This document shows, one piece after another, positions 47,957-55,350 of a stretch of DNA of 64,000 bases. The notes below the pieces were generated by a model. That model saw only the letters and a program-made list of their open reading frames with translations. It ran no database searches and was not told where the DNA came from. Source of the stretch: Microcoleus sp. FACHB-831 (GTDB taxonomy: Bacteria > Cyanobacteriota > Cyanobacteriia > Cyanobacteriales > FACHB-T130). The first letter of the stretch is position 1, and each line of letters opens with the position of its first letter. The stretch is taken from NCBI RefSeq assembly GCF_014695585.1, contig NZ_JACJON010000009.1, positions 62,001 through 126,000 of the forward strand. The letters run 5' to 3'. A program made the translations under genes and the position numbers.

Positions 47957-49258
47957 TTAAAGTGCGATCGCAACTTCCCTCGCTTTTACCGGATTATTTT
48001 GAGCAAGCGGCAATTCTACAACAAACGTCGTGCCTTCTGTGGGAGCTGAAAAGCATACAATCTGGCCTCCATGAGTTTCAGTTACAATTTGATGGCAAAT
48101 TGATAGCCCTAAACCTGTACCGACGCCTATTGGTTTTGTAGTAAATAAAGGTTCAAATAAGTGTTGTTGAACTTCTAGAGGTATCCCACAACCATTGTCG
48201 GAAATACTGACTACTACCTTATCCTTTCCTACTAAATGAGTTGCAATCTCAATTTTTTTATTCTGTATAGGTAGATCTAATAATGCCTCAATTGCATTAG
48301 ATATCAGGTTCATAAACACCTGATTCACTTGATTGATATGGCACTCTACATTGGGTATATTCCCGAAATAACGGACAATTTCAATCTTTTTGTTATGGCG
48401 GTTGTTCAGCAGCACTAGGGTACTATCAATTCCTGCATGCAAGTCTGCTGCTTTCATTTGCGCTTCGTCCAAGCGATAGAAGTTACGCAAAGTGAGGACA
48501 AGTTCTCTAATTCTTTCTGCACCTAGTTTCATAGAATCAACCACACGGGGCAAATCTTCAAGAACAAAATCAAGATCGATTTCTTCGGAATGTTCGCGTG
48601 CAGTTTCGGATGGACAACAGCCCTGATACACTTGTACAGCTTTTACAATATCCTGTACATACTCTTCAACGTGGGGTAAGTTGCCATATATAAAATTAAT
48701 AGGGTTATTGATTTCATGAGATATTCCTGACACCATTTGACCCAGCATTGACATTTTTTCTGACTGCACTAGCTGCATCTGCATCCGATTTGCTTGTGCT
48801 AAGGCTTCGTTAAGGCGCTGATTTTGTTCTTGTAATTCGTGGGTGCGTTGTTCGACCTTTCCTTCAAGTGTCACATTGCGTTGCTCTAGGTCTGCTTTAG
48901 ACTTGAGAATTTGACTAAAGCGAACTAACAAGCTGTATTTTTTCCGTAAACTCAAGAAAGCGATCGCTGGAATCATCGTCATCCCATCAAAGCAAACCTG
49001 CCAGAGTGTCGTGTCTGCTAGACCAATCATCCCAATTCCGTGCGCTGTATGACCTAGACCGCAGCTAAAAAAGATGCCTGATGTAACAAGCACCAACAAA
49101 TCTACGCTATCTTTACGGTTATCCCATAAGCCTTGAGCGAGTAGTGTAGAAATCGCAAAATAACAGAAAGATATACAAAGATTAGCAGCTCCGGCTATAA
49201 CTTCAAGGTTAGAAGAAGGTAAAGAATGAGCAATTACCAAAAAAGAAGAATTTATCAT
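47957..49258 (-). CDS. sensor histidine kinase with ethylene-receptor-like membrane domain
   Basis: 433-residue membrane kinase. Three hydrophobic segments (about 20-43, 53-73, 85-104) resemble the ethylene-binding domain of ETR1-type receptors: Y33, I36, C66 and H70 sit at positions matching ETR1 Y32, I35, C65 and H69, the last two being the copper ligands (SCGLGH here). N26 stands where ETR1 has D25, and S37 where it has P36. A coiled coil (about 112-168) leads to HisKA with H181 in GISHEINNPINF and an HATPase domain ending with [13 protein letters not shown]. There is no GAF domain between. It converges with the recombinase-like gene, 5 bp apart. A metal- or small-molecule-sensing role is inferred. 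Confidence 0.85.
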   Translation of the reverse strand: MINSSFLVIAHSLPSSNLEVIAGAANLCISFCYFAISTLLAQGLWDNRKDSVDLLVLVTSGIFFSCGLGHTAHGIGMIGLADTTLWQVCFDGMTMIPAIAFLSLRKKYSLLVRFSQILKSKADLEQRNVTLEGKVEQRTHELQEQNQRLNEALAQANRMQMQLVQSEKMSMLGQMVSGISHEINNPINFIYGNLPHVEEYVQDIVKAVQVYQGCCPSETAREHSEEIDLDFVLEDLPRVVDSMKLGAERIRELVLTLRNFYRLDEAQMKAADLHAGIDSTLVLLNNRHNKKIEIVRYFGNIPNVECHINQVNQVFMNLISNAIEALLDLPIQNKKIEIATHLVGKDKVVVSISDNGCGIPLEVQQHLFEPLFTTKPIGVGTGLGLSICHQIVTETHGGQIVCFSAPTEGTTFVVELPLAQNNPVKAREVAIAL

Positions 49259-49350
49259 TTATATGAAGAGCGCCTCGTTGTCCGATATTATTGCTTAGTA
49301 TTTAGAAGACTTCATCAGTAATTTCCCGTAATTTATCTAGGAGAAAAACA

Positions 49351-50802
49351 TTGTCTAATCCAATTGTTCACGTCCAACCACCGCTAGAATTTATTCCACC
49401 AAATTTTAACCCGCTAGTACTGCGGGGCGCTCAAATGATATTGCCTTTTTGGTTGCGATCGCAAACATCTATAACTGACATTAAAGCGGACAATGTAGAA
49501 ACCCTAGTAGATATGTATCGCCAGTTCCAAGAAGGTAAAATACGCTTTTTAATGGCATTTCGCCATCCCGCCGTTGACGATCCGTTGTGTATGTTACATT
49601 TGCTTTCTCACACCGTACCCAAAGTAGCGCGACAACATAATTTATCACTTAAACACCCAATTCATGCCCACTTTATTTACGATCGCGGCATTCCTCTTTG
49701 GGCTGGTTCGTGGATAACCTGGCTATATCCCCGTATGGGCGGAACCCCAATCCTTCGCGGCAAGGTAGATCGCATGGGACTGCGCTCGGTTCGCGAACTA
49801 TTTGCTAATGGTACCTTGCCAATGGCAGCAGCCCCAGAAGGTGCAACAAATGGTCACAATGAAATTGTCAGCCCTTTAGAACCTGGCATTGCTCAAATGG
49901 GGTTCTGGTGTGTTGAAGATTTGCTTAAAGCTGGACGCTCGGAAAAAGTTTTTATTCTGCCAGTAGGGATTCAATATCGTTATTTCGAGGCTCCTTGGAA
50001 AGCCATAGAAAAGCTTTTGAGGGAATTAGAAACAGCTTGCGGTTTGCCTGTAACTCATGAGCCAGAAGAAATTCCTCCTGGAAAAGAAGCGAACAAATCT
50101 CTTTACACGCGGTTATATCGTTTAGCGGAACACTTTCTAACTTTAATGGAGGACTTTTATACCCGTTTTTATCATCAAACTTTACCGAATACAACAACAA
50201 CAAAAGTAGCTCCTGCTGATACCGTACTAGAAGAAAATATTCTGCGATCGCCCTTGCCTCTGCCTACTTCCAATGCCGAATTTTCTGCTCGCCTCCAAGC
50301 GTTACTAGACACAGCATTACGGGTGGCAGAGGAGTATTTTAATCTTCAGCCCAAAGGTAGCCTAATAGATCGCTGTCGCCGCCTGGAACAAGCAGGTTGG
50401 GATTATATTTATCGAGAAGATCTAAAGAACATTGAAGCACTCTCACCTCTAGAACGAGGACTGGCGGATCGCATTGCAGAAGAAGCTAGTCTGCGAATGT
50501 GGCATATGCGATTGGTAGAAAGTTTCGTAGCAGTTACAGGCGCTTATGTTTGGGAAAAAACTACAGCAGAACGCTTTGCTGAAACAACCTTACTAATGTG
50601 GGACGTAATGGCACGAATTAAGGGTGGAAGCCCCTTTCGTCGTCCTAGTTTGGGCAAGCAATGGGTACAGATGACTGTAGGGGAACCTTTATCAGTTTCA
50701 GACCGATGGGAAACCTATCAAGCCAGTCGCCGAGGCGCTAAACAATCTGTTGCCGATCTTACTCACGACCTTCAAGTTGCCTTACAAAATATGATTTCTT
50801 AA
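49351..50802 (+). CDS. PlsC-family acyltransferase
   Basis: Glycerolipid acyltransferase-like protein of 483 residues. The HX4D catalytic motif is HPAVDD (H72, D77), and the substrate-phosphate motif appears as APEGATNG. The protein is longer than 1-acylglycerol-3-phosphate acyltransferase: the acyltransferase domain fills about 40-240 and the remaining 240 residues are a soluble, mostly helical extension I do not recognise. The TTG start at 49351 is supported by AGGAG at 49339-49343. It is divergent from the ethylene-receptor-like kinase gene. The acyl acceptor is unknown. Confidence 0.82.
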   Translation: MSNPIVHVQPPLEFIPPNFNPLVLRGAQMILPFWLRSQTSITDIKADNVETLVDMYRQFQEGKIRFLMAFRHPAVDDPLCMLHLLSHTVPKVARQHNLSLKHPIHAHFIYDRGIPLWAGSWITWLYPRMGGTPILRGKVDRMGLRSVRELFANGTLPMAAAPEGATNGHNEIVSPLEPGIAQMGFWCVEDLLKAGRSEKVFILPVGIQYRYFEAPWKAIEKLLRELETACGLPVTHEPEEIPPGKEANKSLYTRLYRLAEHFLTLMEDFYTRFYHQTLPNTTTTKVAPADTVLEENILRSPLPLPTSNAEFSARLQALLDTALRVAEEYFNLQPKGSLIDRCRRLEQAGWDYIYREDLKNIEALSPLERGLADRIAEEASLRMWHMRLVESFVAVTGAYVWEKTTAERFAETTLLMWDVMARIKGGSPFRRPSLGKQWVQMTVGEPLSVSDRWETYQASRRGAKQSVADLTHDLQVALQNMIS

Positions 50803-50831
50803 TACTAATTATTGTCTAAATCGCTTATTTT

Positions 50832-50858
50832 TCGCTCCCAGTCTCGGACTGGGAACGA
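50832..50858. terminator. repeated palindrome between convergent genes
   Basis: TCGCTCCCAGTC / GACTGGGAACGA (one mismatch) around TCG, between the acyltransferase and the minus-strand membrane-protein gene. It is a relative of the palindrome at 43567-43596 and is likewise at a convergent gene end. Confidence 0.6.
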
Positions 50859-50877
50859 GGGCTACAACAAACGCAAT

Positions 50878-52398
50878 CTAAGCGTTGTCGGAGGATTCCG
50901 GCTTTTTACCAGTGTTACGCACGTTGACAAATTTATTGAGCAAATCGAACCAAAAAGGCGCACCCATAGCTAGGGCTATAGCGCTCAAAATCCAACCTAC
51001 AGGACGTTTAAAATATCCAAAATTCACTCCATAAAGTTGCCAGCGTTTGCTTTCGTCTTCCTGTTGGCGTAAGTTAGCCGAACTCCAGCCAAGCGGTAGG
51101 GAGACATCTTCTAATTGTTGATTAACTTGGTTTTTTATAGTTGCGATGTCTTGGGGTTCTTTTGCTACCTGAATGGCACTTTCCGCGATCGCGCTTCGCA
51201 GTTCAGAATTTTTCGACAGTCTGCTGACTATATGAAATGTATCGGCATTGGTAAAACCAGCGATCGCTAAACCAATTAAAAGTGCTACTCCTTTAGAATT
51301 CCGTTTATAAACACCGCTTGCTCTCTCCATTGAGCGGTCAAACCATGTCTCAATTTCCTTTTGGAATTGATTTATCCCATTCTCTATATCGTCAATTTTT
51401 GTTATAGAACGTTTCGCCAACACTGATAAATTATTTATCACCGAATCCGGTAACTTTTCAACTAATTTATACTCAATAATATTTTCTACTTGCCCGTAGG
51501 TTTTTTGAATTCTTTGATAATTGGAACTTCCCCGCTCTCGGACTGCTTTAATAATATCTCCATAATCCTCTAATACTTTAGTCAAACTTGGTTGCAATCC
51601 TGCCAATAATATTGCCTCCTTTGCGTTACTAAAAGTATTTTTTCTTAAATATTTCACCCTCTCAATAAAATTTTTGTGTTTTTCACCTTCTGGAAGAAAA
51701 CCTTGGCTGTTTTCGATATATTTATCTATCTTTTCCTCCATCCGCTTAATGCTATAAGTCAAACTAACTTTATTATTTGTAAAATCGTCGCAAATACCCT
51801 GAAATTTGTTTCTAAGTTCATTAATTTCCTCAGCTAAATGCAACCGAACGCCTTCGTCTAAATTCGTATCATTTAAAAGGGGAGTAAAAAAACAGTCTAT
51901 TTGTCCCACTATGTCTTCTTGAAATCTTCCTAAATTTAAAATAGTTGCTTGTTCAATTAACTCAGGAATTTTTAAAGCTTCAATTAGACTTATCGCAAAT
52001 GTTTCAGAGTTTATGTAAGAAGGGGCGCTATTGCGATTTCCAAAAATAGGGGCTGCACTTTTAGTAAATAAACAATATATTTTCCGGTAGAAAAGATCTA
52101 TATATTTAGTAAGGCTTCGCAATAAATCTACTAGGGGGCCTCTGGCTTCGTGGTTTAAACTATTAATCAATGGAGCGCTATACAGTTCGTTGGCTAACTC
52201 CCTAACCTTAATTAATTCTTCGTCTGGCACATTTCCACTACCGCCAGCTAAAAGTTCTTCTATAGATATTTTTAGATGTTTAGCTCTCCACTGGAGAAGT
52301 GTGGCGAGCAGTTCTTGGATTTCGGAGGCAAGCAAACTTAAAATTAAATAGATAAAAATTAAGCCTATTGCTACATCTAAGACGAAAGGGATATTCAT
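50878..52398 (-). CDS. conserved membrane protein of unknown function
   Basis: 506-residue protein not assigned to a characterised family. It has an N-terminal membrane helix (about 5-27, VLDVAIGLIFIYLILSLLAS) followed by EIQELLATLLQWRAKHL, a long helical soluble region (about 60-370) rich in Lys, Glu and Ile, and two C-terminal hydrophobic segments (about 365-390 and 465-485). Recurrent-looking family motifs are NADTFHIVSRLS and GAPFWFDLLNKFVNVR. This suggests an inner-membrane protein with a large cytoplasmic or periplasmic helical domain. ATG start; a 312-bp gap precedes it. No functional link to its neighbours is visible. Confidence 0.75.
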   Translation of the reverse strand: MNIPFVLDVAIGLIFIYLILSLLASEIQELLATLLQWRAKHLKISIEELLAGGSGNVPDEELIKVRELANELYSAPLINSLNHEARGPLVDLLRSLTKYIDLFYRKIYCLFTKSAAPIFGNRNSAPSYINSETFAISLIEALKIPELIEQATILNLGRFQEDIVGQIDCFFTPLLNDTNLDEGVRLHLAEEINELRNKFQGICDDFTNNKVSLTYSIKRMEEKIDKYIENSQGFLPEGEKHKNFIERVKYLRKNTFSNAKEAILLAGLQPSLTKVLEDYGDIIKAVRERGSSNYQRIQKTYGQVENIIEYKLVEKLPDSVINNLSVLAKRSITKIDDIENGINQFQKEIETWFDRSMERASGVYKRNSKGVALLIGLAIAGFTNADTFHIVSRLSKNSELRSAIAESAIQVAKEPQDIATIKNQVNQQLEDVSLPLGWSSANLRQQEDESKRWQLYGVNFGYFKRPVGWILSAIALAMGAPFWFDLLNKFVNVRNTGKKPESSDNA

Positions 52399-52710
52399 CT
52401 AATTTACTTCCACTAAAACTAGGCTCTTTGTTTCCCAAAATCCATTGTAAATGCGCCTTTTGGGTAACAAAAACTTATGTTAATATAGACACTGGTTATT
52501 TATAAATAACTTAAACAAAGTTAAAATCTGCACGTTCATGATGTAGCTAAATGTAAATTTTAAGAGAAATTGCAACTGATTGTTAAAAATTTGCTGGAAT
52601 TTACAACTAGCAGCGGATTGAGCTGAGATTCTGAAGAGTTGGGTGTATTGCGGGCACTTTTTCGCTGCGCTATGTACATTATCTAGAAGTGAAGAGCATT
52701 TTTATCTAAG
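52399..52710. other. intergenic region between divergent genes
   Basis: 312 bp, AT-rich, holding the promoters of the membrane-protein gene and the glycosyltransferase gene. The only structure noticed is the perfect 16-bp palindrome at 52495-52510. No ORF or RNA gene is supported. Confidence 0.5.
52495..52510. promoter_or_regulatory. perfect 16-bp palindrome, possible operator
   Basis: GTTATTTATAAATAAC reads identically on both strands, roughly 95 bp upstream of the membrane-protein start and 200 bp upstream of the glycosyltransferase start. It could be an operator, or chance in AT-rich sequence. Confidence 0.3.
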
Positions 52711-54354
52711 ATGTACCATCGAACTTTTACTGGGGGTAATCCCAAGAGCCGGATTCGCCCCCGCGACCTCTGGATTGAGGCGCTGTGGGTGTTGGGATTG
52801 CTGCTGGCGGCTGGCGTGCTGTTTGGGATTAATCTGGGCGACCTGCCGTTGAGGGATTGGGATGAGGCAACAGTTGCCGGGGTTGCCCGCGAGATTTGGC
52901 AGGCATCTGGAAACTCTTTGAAGTGGCTTTACCCAACGCTGGGTGGTGAAGCTTATCACAACAAGCCACCGTTAATGCATCTGCTGATAGCGGCTGCATA
53001 CTCAGTTGGCGGTGTTTCTGAGTTGACGACGCGCTTGCCATCGGCGATTTTGACTGCTGTCTCCGTCCCCCTGCTATATGGAATTGGTCGGGAAATCTTT
53101 GCTTCGCGGACAACGGCGATTTTCTCGGCTTTGATTTACCTGACGCTGTTGCCCGTCGTGCGCGTTGGGCGTTTGGCAATGCTAGATGGGGCGGTGCTGT
53201 GCTTTAGCGTGTTTATGATGTGGTGCGTGTTACGCAGTCGTCGCGATATGCGCTGGGCATTGGGTGCGGGAATGGGGTTTGGGCTGATTTGCCTGACCAA
53301 AGGCATGATGGGATTATTGCTAGGAGCGATCGCCCTGTTGTTTCTGAGCTGGGATACCCCCAGATTGCTCACTTCTTGGTATGTTTGGCTTGGCCTGCTG
53401 CTTGGTAGTGCGCCTGTCGCCGCTTGGTATGCAGCTCAAATACTGCACTACGGTAAAAACTTCGTCAACACTGGCGTCTTCGACCAATCTCTGCTGCGGA
53501 TTTGGACGCCTGTCGAAAACCACAAGGGGCCACCCTGGTATTACCTGCTGGAACTTGTAAAGTATGCATGGCCTTGGTTGCTGTTCTTGCCACAAGGGTT
53601 TCGGCTGGCATGGGACAATCGCAATCTTGGTTGGGCAAAATTAGTTTTAGTCTGGAGTAGCGTCTACCTTGTTGTCGTTTCGGTGATGGTAACGAAACTA
53701 CCCTGGTACGTTTTGCCAGTCTACCCAGCGTTGGCCTTAGTTGCGGGTGCCCAGTTGGGAGAGGTATGGCATTGGCCCAGCAGCAGATCTTATCCCCGCA
53801 TTTGGTCTAGATTTTTGGGCTTGCTGGGTTTATTAGGTTTTGGCGGCAGTCTTTACTTTGGAGGACTCGGCCCTACAGTAGATTGGCATTTGCAGTTGAT
53901 ACTTGCTTCTGCTGCTCTAACGCTGATAGTAGCAGCGGTTCTAGTCGCTCAAAAAGACTTGCAGTTCATTTTGATTTTATTGTGGGGCACGTACATTTCT
54001 CTGCTGCTATTAATGATATCTCCACACTGGGTTTGGGAGTTAGCAGAAGCCTATCCTGTTAAAGACGTTGCCGCAATGGTTAAGAATCATACCCCCGAAG
54101 GTCAGAAGGTATATACGTCCTTTGAGTATGGTCGTCCTTCGCTGAATTTCTATAGCAATCGCTTGGTTATAGCCGAGACACGCGAACAATTAGAACAACG
54201 CTGGCAGAAAGATAGCGACCCTTATTTACTACTTGACCAAGACACTTTCGCCGACCTGAGTTTAGCGCGAGTGAAACAGCTGGCAACTGTCAGCACTCCA
54301 ACCCCAAAAACCACTACCTGGAAGTTGATTAAGCGAGGCTTAAGTCCTAAGTAG
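52711..54354 (+). CDS. ArnT-like GT39-family glycosyltransferase
   Basis: Integral membrane glycosyltransferase of the GT-C class, 547 residues with about eleven hydrophobic segments; such enzymes transfer a sugar from a polyprenyl-phosphate donor. The catalytic first-loop acidic pair is in LRDWDEATVAG (residues about 48-58), followed by the loop motif AYHNKPPLMHLL. The last 120 residues after the final helix form a soluble periplasmic domain (KVYTSFEYGRPSLNFYSN). ATG start. It ends 274 bp before the coiled-coil protein gene. The acceptor (lipid or protein) is unknown. Confidence 0.88.
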   Translation: MYHRTFTGGNPKSRIRPRDLWIEALWVLGLLLAAGVLFGINLGDLPLRDWDEATVAGVAREIWQASGNSLKWLYPTLGGEAYHNKPPLMHLLIAAAYSVGGVSELTTRLPSAILTAVSVPLLYGIGREIFASRTTAIFSALIYLTLLPVVRVGRLAMLDGAVLCFSVFMMWCVLRSRRDMRWALGAGMGFGLICLTKGMMGLLLGAIALLFLSWDTPRLLTSWYVWLGLLLGSAPVAAWYAAQILHYGKNFVNTGVFDQSLLRIWTPVENHKGPPWYYLLELVKYAWPWLLFLPQGFRLAWDNRNLGWAKLVLVWSSVYLVVVSVMVTKLPWYVLPVYPALALVAGAQLGEVWHWPSSRSYPRIWSRFLGLLGLLGFGGSLYFGGLGPTVDWHLQLILASAALTLIVAAVLVAQKDLQFILILLWGTYISLLLLMISPHWVWELAEAYPVKDVAAMVKNHTPEGQKVYTSFEYGRPSLNFYSNRLVIAETREQLEQRWQKDSDPYLLLDQDTFADLSLARVKQLATVSTPTPKTTTWKLIKRGLSPK

Positions 54355-54628
54355 ACAGCAATGTTATAGTGAGGTCAATAAGTATCCAACTTAATACCTC
54401 GTTGTAGGCAGAATCTAGCTGGAAGTTTCTTAGACAATGGTTAAGTGAAATCACGGAATACGAATCACTTGTAATTTATCAGCCCTTAACTGTAACCAAA
54501 CGAGAAATTTAGGTTAAGTATGTCGTAAGGTCGGTAGTTGTTAATTGCTGGCGAATGATAGACTGGCGATCGCAGGTATAAAATACTGCTTTTCTCAAAC
54601 ACTAAAATGGAAAATTAGAGGTCTAGTC

Positions 54629-55222
54629 ATGGGTGAAATTACCAAAGAAGAAATGCGCGATAGGCTGGGAAATATAGACCAAATTCGTGATATTATTTTT
54701 GGCGCTCAGCTTCGAGAATATGCGAATAGGTTCGATAAGATAGAGTCGGACTTGTCTTTGTTACAGCAAGAAATGCGCGATCGCGTCGATCAAGTCAAAA
54801 ATGTTCTTGCTACAGAACTTCGTTCATCAATTGATTCTCTAGACAATAAAATTAAGACTCTCAATGTAAATGTTCAGGATGAAAACGCTGAACTTAGACA
54901 AAATATTGGGCGCGTCAATAAAAAGTTTTCAACCAACATTGAAACATTGAATGAGACAGTCGATCAACAGACCAACTCAATTCGGCAAGAACTATCGCAA
55001 ACCAGAGAGAAGCTGCATGAAGATGTGCGGACTCTTCGAGCTAATATTTTTGAAGATCTCGACAGACGTTTCTCAATGCTGAGAGATGTTAAAGTTTCCA
55101 GAGACGATATGGCAGAAATTCTCTTTGAGGTTGGTATGAGGATTAAGGGAATTGAGTTTGTTCCCGAACTGAAAGAAGCTGCCGAAACCGATGGTTATAC
55201 GGATGTCCCTCTACCAGAATAA
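54629..55222 (+). CDS. coiled-coil protein upstream of the OmpA-GTPase-cyclase genes
   Basis: 197-residue soluble, acidic protein. The ATG at 54629 is chosen because GAGG lies 8 bp upstream; an in-frame TTG at 54545 would add an unlikely tail. Residues 25-160 are a nearly continuous coiled coil with heptad-like leucines, with repeated segments (EEMRDRL and QEMRDRV). The last 40 residues are non-coiled (DDMAEILFEVGMRIKGIEF). No domain is recognised. It lies 128 bp before the OmpA-type gene on the same strand, with a small hairpin between, and may act with that group; similar proteins could be searched for beside other OmpA-GTPase pairs. Confidence 0.75.
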   Translation: MGEITKEEMRDRLGNIDQIRDIIFGAQLREYANRFDKIESDLSLLQQEMRDRVDQVKNVLATELRSSIDSLDNKIKTLNVNVQDENAELRQNIGRVNKKFSTNIETLNETVDQQTNSIRQELSQTREKLHEDVRTLRANIFEDLDRRFSMLRDVKVSRDDMAEILFEVGMRIKGIEFVPELKEAAETDGYTDVPLPE

Positions 55223-55249
55223 AAGAAGATATAGCAAAAATTCTTCGCC

Positions 55250-55270
55250 CTAACTAAAAACTTTAGTTAG
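55250..55270 (+). terminator. small hairpin after coiled-coil gene
   Basis: CTAACTAAA pairs with TTTAGTTAG around AAC, 27 bp after the coiled-coil stop. There is no strong U tract (AGGTGCTTTATTG follows), so it may only attenuate transcription into the OmpA-type gene. Confidence 0.45.
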
Positions 55271-55350
55271 AGGTGCTTTATTGTTGTTCGACACGGGTTC
55301 CCTCCGTGCCGATATACCTGCTTAATTGAAGCTAGGGGGGATAGGATAGC

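Noticed and set aside
47698..48141. 147-codon plus-strand ORF across the recombinase and kinase 3' ends
   Set aside because: It overlaps two real genes in other frames and has no domain or ribosome site.
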